From contig NZ_WITC01000036.1 of assembly GCF_009601505.1 (NCBI RefSeq), forward strand, positions 1 through 64,000: a DNA stretch of 64,000 bases, read 5' to 3'. Made by a program: the position numbers and the translations under genes. Shown in pieces: positions 55,242 through 63,916 of the stretch. A model generated the notes under the pieces. It made no database searches. It saw nothing but the letters and a program-made list of their open reading frames with translations, and had not been told where the DNA came from. This DNA is from Sinorhizobium terangae (GTDB lineage Bacteria; Pseudomonadota; Alphaproteobacteria; Rhizobiales; Rhizobiaceae). Position 1 is the stretch's first letter. Every line of letters starts with the position of its first letter.

Positions 55242-56214
55242 ACGACCCTCTCGGTCTGATAACGCATCTGAAACCGACGTGACATGTTGAGGTGTCTATA
55301 GGCTCGGCATGCCGCGCCGCTGGACGATAGCGACGGCAGTAGTTGGGCGCACATAGATGCGACCCGCCCTTCAACACCTTGCGCGGAATTCTTATCTCGG
55401 GCTGACAGGGATCATGGCTGTCGGCTTCGCGCCCGCCGCGCGGGTTTCTGGGAATACAGCACGCCTTCGAGGGGTCTGCCTCGTGCCGCGGCGAAAACCA
55501 GTCGGACGTCCACTCCCAAACGTTCCCGATCATGTCGTAAAGGCCGTATCCGTTGGGCGGGAAGGCTTTGACCGGAGAGGTGCGCGAATAACCGTCCTCA
55601 ACGTTATTGGTTCTCGGGAAGGCGCCCTGCCAGGTATTGGCCAGATGACGTCCGGCAGGGATAAATTCCGAGCCCCAGGCATATTCAGCGCCATCGAGGC
55701 CGCCTCTGGCAGCAAACTCCCACTCAGCCTCCGTTGGAAGATCCTTGCCCCTCCACCGCGCGTACGCGAGCGCGTCGTGGTAGGAAACATGAACGACTGG
55801 ATGGTCATCCAACCCTTTGATGTTGCTTCCCGGCCCGTATGGGTGATGCCAGCAGGCCCCCTCCAGAAAGGACCACCATCGAGTCCAGTCTTGCAGGTCG
55901 ACGGCCCCGTTCGGCTGATGAAAGACCAATGAACCGGCATACAGCATCTCCGGTAAAATACCGGGGTAGTCCCGTGGATCAGGAGGAGATTCCGAAAAGG
56001 TGCGATAACCGGTCGCCTCAACAAACTCCGAAAACTCGGCATTTGTTACAGGCGTTTCATCGATTAGAAAGCCATCGACACGAACGCGATGTATCGGCCC
56101 CTCTTCGGGATAGCGTGCGTCGGACCCCATCGAGAAGGTTCCGCCCTCGATGAAGATCATGCCGGCGTGCGCGCACCCAGCAACGCCGGTTCGGTGAGCC
56201 GCTTCCAAGGTCAC
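55228..56214 (-). CDS. Formylglycine-generating enzyme (SUMF1-like)
   Basis: A 328-residue FGE that converts the active-site Cys of the neighbouring sulfatase to formylglycine in the cytoplasm. It has GMIFIEGGTFSMGSDARYPEE, the lectin-type WEWTSDWFSPRHEAD, and the catalytic pair C288 and C293 in SHLCAPNYCRRYR. The GTG at 56214 follows GGGGGAAGC, a better start than the frame opening at 56307. Its stop overlaps the sulfatase start by 14 bases, so the pair is translationally coupled. Confidence 0.92.
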   Translation of the reverse strand: MTLEAAHRTGVAGCAHAGMIFIEGGTFSMGSDARYPEEGPIHRVRVDGFLIDETPVTNAEFSEFVEATGYRTFSESPPDPRDYPGILPEMLYAGSLVFHQPNGAVDLQDWTRWWSFLEGACWHHPYGPGSNIKGLDDHPVVHVSYHDALAYARWRGKDLPTEAEWEFAARGGLDGAEYAWGSEFIPAGRHLANTWQGAFPRTNNVEDGYSRTSPVKAFPPNGYGLYDMIGNVWEWTSDWFSPRHEADPSKACCIPRNPRGGREADSHDPCQPEIRIPRKVLKGGSHLCAPNYCRRYRPAARHAEPIDTSTCHVGFRCVIRPRGSYEVT

Positions 56215-56508
56215 GCTTCCCCCTTGCCCCGTGGCGACAACGCGTTCGCAACGCTTGGTCACAGCGTTACAATAAGCGCAAGCGCGGCGCTTGCCATTTG
56301 ATGCCAACTACGGGCAGAAACGGCCTGTTCAAGTAGTCTCGACGGGTACCAGTAAGAGCCGCCGGAAACGCTGTACTTTCGGCTTTCTCGCTGTGCCACA
56401 GGGATCATTATCGCTATATCTCAATCGCACCATGCTTCCGGTGTGAGACGTGAGAAATCGATGGTGGGCTTTGCAGCCGCCACGGTAGCGTGCGCGTCAA
56501 TACAGATG
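56215..56508. other. Intergenic region between FGE and DUF1254 genes
   Basis: About 290 bases, upstream of the FGE gene on the minus strand. It must contain the FGE-sulfatase promoter. No inverted repeat of note or gene was seen. Confidence 0.35.
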
Positions 56509-57951
56509 TCAACTCACCCTCTTCACGGGCGGTATCGTCCAAGAACCGTCAATGATGGACGGATTGCTCTCGTTGGGCCAATAGAGGCGCATCATTAGAA
56601 TGAACTTTCCTTTGGGCGCCGGGAGCCAATTCGATTCCTTGTCCGCTCCAGGTGATTCATGCTGGATCAACAGGTCGATCGAGCCGTCCGGATTTGCCTT
56701 GAGTGGCTGCCTTGCGCTGATCGAGTAGCGATTCAGCGGATTGTCGACAAAGAAGTAGTCGGCATCATACATGGTCAATGACCAGAAGCCCGAAACAGGC
56801 GGCGTCAGGCCTTTCTTGAATGTCAGAACGTACTTCTCGGACCCGTTATATGCCCGCTTGATCAGTCCGCTGTCAGATTTCAGCGAGGTTGGATAGATCG
56901 CATCCTGCGGCCGATTTGCTCCGAGACCGATCGCGGTGACCAGGGCACGCTGCATATAGTTGGTACCGTAGATGCCGGTCTTTGTCGTGAAGCCCCAGCC
57001 ATCAATATCCTGCACGTCGCCGTCGCTGAATTTGAAATGCATCATGATGCGTGCGAAGCCGAGCTGCGGGACGCGCTTCACAAATGCCGGATCGAATTTG
57101 GTCTTGTCGAAGTCCTGACCGGGAACGATTCCCAGTTCAGCGAGCTTGGCGACCATGGGCGCGTCCGCGTCGGTCGGCGGATTGCGCTTCAGGAGCTCGG
57201 CGAAGAGAGTGAAGTACTCGATGGCGTCCATGTTGTTGACCTGCTCGCGAACGGCGGTCTTCATGTCGATCGACGGATCGACCTTGCCCTCGGGTGGAGC
57301 CCAGTCCTTCCCCCAAGCGCTCAAGGGGTAGAGCTTCACTTCATCCTGCAGTTTATGAACTTCGGCGTAGTCCTCCGGGGTGCCGGTGCAGTAGATGCGT
57401 CCCAGCAGCCACACGATGCTCGTCGGAGACTTGTACTGCGTCACACCCTCCGGGAGCTTCCCCTCCCAACCGGGGCCGGTGACCACGAACGTCTGGGCGT
57501 CCGTGCCCGTGGTGCGTTTTCCGGGAACATCGAACACTGTCGTCCAGCCGTCCAGCATCGGAAACAGGGCATAGCGGTCTTTCATGTCGGGCAGGCTAAC
57601 GACCCAGGGCTCATCCCCCACGTCAAAGAACGCAGTCGTATAGAGGGTATCGGCGTTGGGTGCCGTCACGTCCCGGAACTTGGCGTCCGGATACTGGCGC
57701 AACTTGATCAGATGCCCCATGGGGCCCCTGCTTCCCTCCGCCTCGGCGACGTTGGTAATCACCCGCCTGGTCATTTCCATCGTTACCAGGGGATAGGCGT
57801 AAATATAGGCCTCGACAGCCAGCGCGAACTCATCGAGTCCTTCCGGCAAATCCGCTACCAATCCTTCTGCGGCCATCGCCGGCGTAGCAAGAGATCCAGC
57901 CGCCATCGCCCCAAGGCCGGCTACCGTCAAGTCACGACGCGTGATATCCAT
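56509..57951 (-). CDS. DUF1254/DUF1214 exported protein
   Basis: A 480-residue protein with a twin-arginine-like signal (DITRRDLTVAGLGAMAAGSLA). DUF1254 covers ~45-170 (YIYAYPLVTMEMTRRVITNV, APNADTLYTTAFFDVGDEPW) and DUF1214 the C-terminal part (GFWSLTMYDADYFFVDNPLN, YSISARQPLKANPDGSIDL). The family is periplasmic and its function unproven. The same-strand neighbours are the VARRT small protein and the DUF2092 gene upstream, spacing 45 bases, so the three are probably one operon. Confidence 0.9.
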   Translation of the reverse strand: MDITRRDLTVAGLGAMAAGSLATPAMAAEGLVADLPEGLDEFALAVEAYIYAYPLVTMEMTRRVITNVAEAEGSRGPMGHLIKLRQYPDAKFRDVTAPNADTLYTTAFFDVGDEPWVVSLPDMKDRYALFPMLDGWTTVFDVPGKRTTGTDAQTFVVTGPGWEGKLPEGVTQYKSPTSIVWLLGRIYCTGTPEDYAEVHKLQDEVKLYPLSAWGKDWAPPEGKVDPSIDMKTAVREQVNNMDAIEYFTLFAELLKRNPPTDADAPMVAKLAELGIVPGQDFDKTKFDPAFVKRVPQLGFARIMMHFKFSDGDVQDIDGWGFTTKTGIYGTNYMQRALVTAIGLGANRPQDAIYPTSLKSDSGLIKRAYNGSEKYVLTFKKGLTPPVSGFWSLTMYDADYFFVDNPLNRYSISARQPLKANPDGSIDLLIQHESPGADKESNWLPAPKGKFILMMRLYWPNESNPSIIDGSWTIPPVKRVS

Positions 57952-57996
57952 TCTGTCCCTCCAAGAAAAATTGAGTTGCGAACCAATGCGTTGAGT

Positions 57997-58305
57997 TCAG
58001 TCGATGTAAACGACGACGTAGCGCCCGCCTTCTGGTTGGTAGTAGACCCCGCCGCAACGCCACACCATGACGCCGCTGACGCTGGTCCTGACGCAGCCGG
58101 CCGGCAGTGTGGCGGCATAGACGGTGGAGCGGCGGATCACTCGACGCGTCGTACGGCGGGCGACGCCGGCCACACTTCCCGGCGTTACTGGCCGGCCTAT
58201 GATTGCGTGCGCCTCCGATACGAACGGCATGGGAACGATATCGACCGCAAGCATGGCCAGACCGGCGACGGCGACCGAAAGGACCTTCGACCTGCGCCTC
58301 TTCAT
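57997..58305 (-). CDS. Small exported protein with GVARRT motif
   Basis: A 102-residue protein with a signal peptide (KRRRSKVLSVAVAGLAMLAV) and the mature motif IIGRPVTPGSVAGVARRTTR. It then has VYAATLPAGCVRT and MVWRCGGVYYQPEGGRYVVV, two Cys that could pair. Related small exported proteins are common in rhizobia, without known function. The start overlaps the DUF2092 stop by four bases (ATGA), so it is translated with it. Confidence 0.78.
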   Translation of the reverse strand: MKRRRSKVLSVAVAGLAMLAVDIVPMPFVSEAHAIIGRPVTPGSVAGVARRTTRRVIRRSTVYAATLPAGCVRTSVSGVMVWRCGGVYYQPEGGRYVVVYID

Positions 58306-59102
58306 TGCGCCGCCTCCAGTGCAAGCTCGCCGGTAACGTCGGCATGGACGTGTTCAACTTTGTTCGCGTCGGCTGGCGGCGTGAATTTGAACTGCGCTGT
58401 ATCGATCCCGTCCGAATTCCAGTTGCTCAGCCGCAGCGTGTATTGCGGCGCCCCGGCCATCCATTTGGTCGTGATGACATATTTGAGCGGTAGTGGCTTG
58501 CTGCCCTTGCTAATCCAGATTTGCCAGTCGACGATATCGGTCCTGAAGGCGAGATGATCGCATTCGACGCCGTTGACGAATGCCGATCCGACAACTGTTC
58601 CCTCGGTGACGCCATCGGTGAGGGCGGCATAGGGGTCACTTGCCAGCAACTCCGCTCCCGGAGCATCAAGTTCGGTTGTGGCGCGAAGTTCCTCGCTCGC
58701 ATCTTCAATGCTGCGGCCGGGACTTTGCAGTTGGGCATAAGCATTTGTGATCCGGTCGTGGAGCGATATCGTGGTGCCGTCGAATATCACCTCCGCCTGG
58801 GCAAAGGGGCCCATACGCTTCATCCGGAAACCCTTCGCGCGATCGAGTGCAATGGAGCCGGATGCGCTGTACTGAATCTTCTGGCCATCCAGAGTGAGGA
58901 TTTCCTGATCTGCGTCGTAGTCGACGCCAAGCGCGGGCATCGACTTGAGATTCTCGCTCATCGCAGCCAGGATTCGCTCGGCCTCCGGGTCGATCCCGTC
59001 TCTCGCCGAGGCCGGCCATGCGACCACGCTGACTACGAGCATCGATATCAGTGTGTACGAGCGCCATGCCGTGCCAGGCGATCTCATTACGGGTTCATTC
59101 AT
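58302..59102 (-). CDS. DUF2092 family exported protein
   Basis: A 266-residue protein with a signal peptide (YTLISMLVVSVVAWPASA) and the DUF2092 body: IDPEAERILAAMSENLKSMP, then GSAFVNGVECDHLAFRTD and DWQIWISKGSKPLPLKYVI. The fold resembles LolA/LolB-like lipoprotein carriers by distant relation, and that is inference. It is the first gene of the DUF2092-VARRT-DUF1254 operon. The sequence just upstream carries a decayed araC 5' end. Confidence 0.85.
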   Translation of the reverse strand: MNEPVMRSPGTAWRSYTLISMLVVSVVAWPASARDGIDPEAERILAAMSENLKSMPALGVDYDADQEILTLDGQKIQYSASGSIALDRAKGFRMKRMGPFAQAEVIFDGTTISLHDRITNAYAQLQSPGRSIEDASEELRATTELDAPGAELLASDPYAALTDGVTEGTVVGSAFVNGVECDHLAFRTDIVDWQIWISKGSKPLPLKYVITTKWMAGAPQYTLRLSNWNSDGIDTAQFKFTPPADANKVEHVHADVTGELALEAAQ

Positions 59103-59233
59103 TTGCTCACCTAGCGGACTCGTTTTCTGTGGGTCGCCGGGTCAACTTCCTTGCGAAAGCCTTCCCAATCGGTTGCATACTGCTCTAGTGCTCAACTTAC
59201 GTCTTGCCTTTTCATGCCAAGTTTGCTGCTCGG

Positions 59234-59440
59234 ATGTTATATTCTGTACCCTCGATCCGGCTTAGGGCCTTGCTGCCGATGGGCCCTGCCTCGCCAGGCA
59301 CGATGTTTCGGCCATCGAGTTCTGCGCGCGCCTCGGCATCTCGCCAAATGCGTTCCGGACGCGGCCGGCTGGCTCCCGCGCACCACGCTCTCATATGCCC
59401 AACGAGTTGCGCCCGATGCCCGAGCAAGGTCAGCGGTTCG
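59234..59440 (+). pseudogene. Decayed copy of the araC-type regulator 5' region
   Basis: From about 59180 to 59400 the DNA parallels the upstream region and first ~150 bases of the intact regulator at 60922: CAACTTACGTCTTGCCTTT, AAGTTTGCTGCTCGGATGTT, and GTTCTGCGCGCGCCTCGGCA occur in both. The copy has lost one base near 59282 (ATGGGCCC against ATGGCGCCC) and more later, so no regulator is made. Similarity ends near 59400; the 3' limit is approximate. Confidence 0.78.
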
Positions 59441-59569
59441 GTGTGGAACCGCCGTTCGCCGGGCCCGCTGGTCATCTCCAAGGCCGGTGCTTCGGCGGCC
59501 ATTATAGGAGCGGGATGCGCCCATAGTTCATCAAGGTTCCGCATCCCGCTTCTTCACCCTCCGGAGGAA

Positions 59570-59920
59570 CTAGCGCACGTAGATCGTCAGCCCGCCGTCG
59601 GCCGCCTGTTCGGCGCCGCCGATATTGTCGATCTCGATATTCTGTGCCTTAAGTTTCTCCAAGAGTGGCTTGTTGGCTTCGACTGCCGCAAGCAGCGCCG
59701 CGCGCTGGTCCGGCGTGGCGTTTTCAACCCACATCCGCGTCTGGTCCTGCTCCGACAGGGTGCTGACGAGGACGACATTCACCTTGTCGCCGCTATAGCT
59801 GCGCACGGTCGCCTCGATCTCCTTCGGCCAGTTCATGGTCGCGCCTTGGGCATAGGCCATTCCACCGAAGCTGAAGGCGGAGAGGGCGGCGATGACGGAG
59901 AAAGTCGCAATTCTGTTCAT
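59570..59920 (-). CDS. Small exported protein, unknown family
   Basis: A 116-residue protein with a signal peptide (RIATFSVIAALSAFSFGGM, cut near AYAQ). The mature part is helical and acidic (WPKEIEATVRSYSGDKVNV, TPDQRAALLAAVEANKPLLE) and ends GGLTIYVR. The ATG at 59920 is preferred because AAGGAG sits at ideal distance; a second ATG is six bases earlier. The gene is on the minus strand between the pseudo-araC and the 60153 gene. Confidence 0.75.
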   Translation of the reverse strand: MNRIATFSVIAALSAFSFGGMAYAQGATMNWPKEIEATVRSYSGDKVNVVLVSTLSEQDQTRMWVENATPDQRAALLAAVEANKPLLEKLKAQNIEIDNIGGAEQAADGGLTIYVR

Positions 59921-60152
59921 AAACATGCTCCTTCCTAGGGGTTGGGCTGGCCGCGCGGTAACAGGAGTGTTGAGCGCGCCAGCATCGCAGACACCAGCGC
60001 GAACCAATCCGCGCCGGATTCATGACATGCGCAGGGGCCCTATCCGACATCGGTTTAATCCAGTCGGTACAATCGCTGCGGGAGAGCCCTGTGCGGGTAA
60101 AGCGGCGCTCGGTTTGATCCTGCCTTTTTGCCGCGATACTTAGTCCAGCGTT

Positions 60153-60794
60153 TCAATAGCAGGGCGGATAGGGATAATAGCCACAGGCCGGGCGGTAGTA
60201 GGGGGCTGCCGCAGCGGCGGCACCAGCGTACCAGGCGCCGCGATAGGCAGTGCGGCGGGCGACGCCGGCGAAGGAGAGCGGCGTCAGCGGCATGCCGATA
60301 ATGTCGATGAACACCGAGGCCGGACCGTCGGCGCCATCGAGGCTTCCCTCCAGAACCTCGACGGCGAAGGACAGTTGCTCGCCATCGAGCTTGGGCGACG
60401 TCAGAACGACGACCGCGTCACGGATCGTCGAACCGTCCTTGCTCAAGACGGATATGGTTGCGTTCGGCGGGTCCTTGGCGAAACTGTCGCTGCCTTCCGC
60501 CCACTCCTCGATTAGCTGCTTGGTCGGCGCGTGGCCAGCCGCCCGCACCGGACGATCCGCAAACAGTATGGAGTTGGCGGCCACGCCGGTCAGGGTCAAC
60601 GTTTTGTCCGCCAGATTGGCGCCGCGCGCATTGAGGACGATCAGCGACGGCACGACCTCGGTTCTTGCCTGACCGATCGTCTTTTGCAACGGGACGTGTA
60701 CGGGCGCCGGCTCAGTGCTTTGCGCCAACGCCGTTATGTGACTGAGAGCGAAAAACGTGATCGCAATGGAGCTGGCGGTAAGTTTCGACGGCAT
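60153..60794 (-). CDS. Exported protein with GVARRT motif (213 aa)
   Basis: After a signal peptide (ASSIAITFFALSHITALAQ) the body has a beta-rich segment of the family-like type VPSLIVLNARGANLADKTL, and the C-terminus repeats the motif found at 57997: IIGMPLTPLSFAGVARRTAY, followed by Tyr/Ala/Gly/Pro-rich sequence ending YYPYPPCY. The start at 60794 follows GAGGAGGAACTG. It is divergent from the intact AraC gene, whose promoter region is shared. Confidence 0.75.
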   Translation of the reverse strand: MPSKLTASSIAITFFALSHITALAQSTEPAPVHVPLQKTIGQARTEVVPSLIVLNARGANLADKTLTLTGVAANSILFADRPVRAAGHAPTKQLIEEWAEGSDSFAKDPPNATISVLSKDGSTIRDAVVVLTSPKLDGEQLSFAVEVLEGSLDGADGPASVFIDIIGMPLTPLSFAGVARRTAYRGAWYAGAAAAAAPYYRPACGYYPYPPCY

Positions 60795-60921
60795 CAGTTC
60801 CTCCTCAAGGTCGCTGAGCGTTGCCATGAACAACTTCGTCGCAAAGGTCTTCTCAGCCGGTTGCATACTGCTATAGTATTCAACTTACGTCTTGCCTTTC
60901 CATGCCAAGTTTGCTGCTCGG

Positions 60922-61905
60922 ATGTTACATTCTGCACCCTCCATCAGGGTTAGGGCCTTTCTGCCGATGGCGCCCTACCTCGCGAAGCACGATGTTTCGG
61001 CCATCGAGTTCTGCGCGCGCCTCGGCATCTCGCCAAATGTGTTCCAGAACGCGGACGGCTGGCTTCCGCGCGCCCAGTGCTTTCACATGGCCAACGAGTT
61101 GGCCGCTCTCCTGGGGGACCCGTTCGCGGGCGCGCATGTCGGGCGCTTGACCGAACTGCGCGATCTCGGCCAATGGGGACAGTCGGTTCTCGCAGCGGAG
61201 AACGTGGCTGATGCATGTGTGCTCGCGGCAGCCAACGTGTCCTCGATCCATCACGGGTCGGATGTACGCTTCGTGGTGGAAGGCGGAACCGCTCGCATCA
61301 TCTTCCGCTTCGCCGATCGTTTCGAGTTCGATCCGCGGCACTTCATCTTCGGAAGCCTCGCCGTATTGCGGAAGGTGCCGCTTCTGGCGGGAGAGCCCTC
61401 CGCGATAAAAGTTCGACTGACTGCGTCGAGGTCACGCGGAAGCGAGGCGCTGGAGGAGTGCTTGGGCCCCAACATCGAAATGGGATGCGATCACGATATG
61501 ATCGAGATCGATCGGGAGTTGCTGAACCTTCCTCTCAAAATCCGACGCAATCGCCCTTCGAAGGTGACAGAGGCACTGGCCTCGACGGTGGAGGCGGCGA
61601 AGCTGCTTAGCGAAAGGCTGTCCGATGGTCATGCGCTTGGGCTGGAGGTCGTAGCAAGAAGCATTGGCATGTCGGCTCGGACCCTGCAGCGGCGCCTGAA
61701 GTTTTGCGGCGTCGATTTTGAGGACTTGCTCGACGAGACGCGGCGCGGGGAGGCCATCCGGTTGATCTGCGAAGGCGTTCACAGCATGACCGACATCGCC
61801 TTCAGGGTAGGCTACAGCGATTCCGCGCATTTCACGCGCGCGTTTAAGCGCTGGACGGGAGTGGCGCCCTCCCGCTTCCGGACGGATGCGCAAAGGGCGC
61901 CGTAG
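60922..61905 (+). CDS. AraC-family transcriptional regulator
   Basis: A 327-residue AraC regulator of the type with an N-terminal arabinose-binding-like domain (LAKHDVSAIEFCARLGIS, RLTELRDLGQWGQSVLAA) and a C-terminal HTH (LEVVARSIGMSARTLQRRLK, IAFRVGYSDSAHFTRAFKRW). The start is unsure: ATG 60922 gives the family N-terminus; the alternative is ATG 60967. It is divergent from the GVARRT exported protein and may control it. The last codons and TAG stop lie inside an inverted RIME copy. Confidence 0.88.
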   Translation: MLHSAPSIRVRAFLPMAPYLAKHDVSAIEFCARLGISPNVFQNADGWLPRAQCFHMANELAALLGDPFAGAHVGRLTELRDLGQWGQSVLAAENVADACVLAAANVSSIHHGSDVRFVVEGGTARIIFRFADRFEFDPRHFIFGSLAVLRKVPLLAGEPSAIKVRLTASRSRGSEALEECLGPNIEMGCDHDMIEIDRELLNLPLKIRRNRPSKVTEALASTVEAAKLLSERLSDGHALGLEVVARSIGMSARTLQRRLKFCGVDFEDLLDETRRGEAIRLICEGVHSMTDIAFRVGYSDSAHFTRAFKRWTGVAPSRFRTDAQRAP

Positions 61906-61923
61906 CACTTTGAATTTGCTGCA
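61881..61923 (-). repeat. Partial inverted RIME at the end of the regulator gene
   Basis: GATGCGCAAAGGGCGCCGTA then GCACTTTGAATTTGCTGCA is an inverted match to the RIME core (GCAATTCAAAGTGCTACAGC). It covers the last codons of the AraC gene and supplies its stop codon TAG. Confidence 0.7.
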
Positions 61924-61997
61924 CTGCGATCTAAGGATACGTGCAGGCGAACCGGCGATATTTTCGTCGGAGAAAGAAGATAGTCTTCCCTGGCGTT

Positions 61998-63899
61998 TCA
62001 GATGATCACGTGCGAACCGAGCTCGACCACGCGGTTGGTCGGCAGACGGAAATAGTCCGACGGGTCGATCGCCGCGCTGGCGAGCGCGATGAACAGACGA
62101 TCCTGCCAGTGCGGCATGCCGGACTGCGCGTCGGGTACGAGCTTGCGGCGGCCGAGATAGAAGGACGTCGACATGATGTCGAATTTCAGCCCCGACTTGC
62201 GGAAAAGACCCAGGGCCTGGGAGACGTTCTGCGTCTCCATGAAGCCGAACTTCATCTCGAGAAGCGTGAAGCGTTCGGACAGGGGCTTCGCGCTGACCCG
62301 CTCCTCCTTGGGCACTTTCGGTGTGTTGGCCGTACGGATCGTCAGGATGAAGTTCTGCATATGCAGCACGTGATTGTGCTTGATGTTGTGCAGGAGAGCC
62401 GCGGGCGTCGACTCCGGGTCGCTTGTCAGGAAAATCGCCGTGCCGGGCACCGCCACCGGCGCATGCTCGCTCTTGCGTTCGATCGACTTGATGAAGCTCG
62501 CCAGCGGAATGTCGATATGCCGCGTCTTGGCATGCAGCAGTTCCGTCCCGCGCTTCCATGTCCACATGATTATGATGAAGGTCGCCGCGATCAATATCGG
62601 CACGTAGCCGCCATCATGGATTTTCAGCATGTTGGCGCCGAGGAAGAAGAACTCCAACGTGAACAGTGGCAGCAGCGTGCCGGCTGCCCACCAGGCCGAC
62701 CAGTTCCAGCGGGCACGCAGGAACTCGAAGGACAGGATGGTCGTCACGACCATGGCACCGGTGACGGAGATGCCGTAGGCGGTCGCCAGCGCCTCGGAGG
62801 AGCCGAACATGAAGACCAGGGCCATGACGCCGAACATCAGCAGGGTGTTGACGTTCGGCAGATAGATCTGGCCGGTATGGGTCTCGGAAGTGTGGAAGAT
62901 CGCCATGCGCGGCAGGAAGCCGAGATGGATTGCCTGGCGCGTCAGCGAGAAGGCGCCGGTGATCACGGCCTGGCTGGCAATGATCGTCGCCGCCGTCGCC
63001 AGGATGACGGCTGGAAGCAGCGCCCATTTCGGAAACATCAGGAAGAATGGATCGGACATCGCCTGCGGGTTCTTGAGAACGAAGGCGCCCTGGCCGAGAT
63101 AATTCAGCGTCAGTGCCGGAAACACCACGGTGAACCATGCCCATTGAATCGGCCGCCGACCGAAATGGCCGAGGTCGGCATAAAGTGCCTCCGCCCCGGT
63201 CACGGTCAGAAACACCGCGCCGAGCACGATCATGCCGACGAAGCCTTCGTTGAGCATGAATGTGGCCGCGTAGTACGGATTAAACGCAGCGAAGATCGAC
63301 AGATCGTCAGCGATGTGCATCAGACCGACAGCGCCCATCACCAGAAACCAGACAAGGGTAATCGGCCCGAAGAAATTCGAAACCGCAGCCGTACCCTTCG
63401 ACTGCACTGCGAATAGCAGCAGCATGATCACCACGGCGATCGGAACGACATAATCGGTCAGGTCCGGCGTCACCAGCTTCAGCCCCTCAACCGCCGAGAG
63501 CACGGACAGTGCCGGCGTGATCATCGCATCGCCGATGAAAAGAGCCGCTCCGGCAATGCCCATGAAGAAAAGAATCGAGGTGTGACCGTTAGCGGTCTTC
63601 ATCAACAGAGCGAGCAGCGAGAGCGTGCCGCCCTCCCCCTGGTTATCGGCACGCAATAGAAAGAGCACATACTTGATCGTGACGATGATGGTCAGCGTCC
63701 AGATCATCAGCGAGATCAACCCGATGATCTCAACGTCCGTGACACCGTCATGCGAAACGGGCCGCAGCGCCTCGCGGAACGCGTAAAGAGGGCTGGTGCC
63801 GATATCGCCATAGACGACGCCGATCGAGCCGAGCCCGAGGACGAGCAGGCGGCGCATATTCTCGGACCCGTGTACGGCAGGGGCAGACAATTGAGACAT
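61998..63899 (-). CDS. kup: Low-affinity potassium transporter Kup
   Basis: A 633-residue KUP/HAK/KT transporter: K+/H+ symport across the inner membrane. About 12 helices with [34 protein letters not shown] and [18 protein letters not shown], and a ~150-residue cytoplasmic C-terminal domain ([16 protein letters not shown]). The start at 63899 gives [10 protein letters not shown]; the frame from 63989 includes part of the corA gene in another frame. The corA gene lies 17 bases upstream, co-oriented. Confidence 0.95.
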   Translation of the reverse strand: MSQLSAPAVHGSENMRRLLVLGLGSIGVVYGDIGTSPLYAFREALRPVSHDGVTDVEIIGLISLMIWTLTIIVTIKYVLFLLRADNQGEGGTLSLLALLMKTANGHTSILFFMGIAGAALFIGDAMITPALSVLSAVEGLKLVTPDLTDYVVPIAVVIMLLLFAVQSKGTAAVSNFFGPITLVWFLVMGAVGLMHIADDLSIFAAFNPYYAATFMLNEGFVGMIVLGAVFLTVTGAEALYADLGHFGRRPIQWAWFTVVFPALTLNYLGQGAFVLKNPQAMSDPFFLMFPKWALLPAVILATAATIIASQAVITGAFSLTRQAIHLGFLPRMAIFHTSETHTGQIYLPNVNTLLMFGVMALVFMFGSSEALATAYGISVTGAMVVTTILSFEFLRARWNWSAWWAAGTLLPLFTLEFFFLGANMLKIHDGGYVPILIAATFIIIMWTWKRGTELLHAKTRHIDIPLASFIKSIERKSEHAPVAVPGTAIFLTSDPESTPAALLHNIKHNHVLHMQNFILTIRTANTPKVPKEERVSAKPLSERFTLLEMKFGFMETQNVSQALGLFRKSGLKFDIMSTSFYLGRRKLVPDAQSGMPHWQDRLFIALASAAIDPSDYFRLPTNRVVELGSHVII

Positions 63900-63916
63900 A
63901 CGTGTCCAACAGGCTC

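Noticed and set aside
57037..58557. 506-codon plus-strand frame over DUF1254 and its neighbours
   Set aside because: Shadow crossing three real minus-strand genes; no domain.
61941..63416. 491-codon plus-strand frame over kup
   Set aside because: His/Arg/Asp-rich antisense shadow; the minus strand encodes intact Kup.
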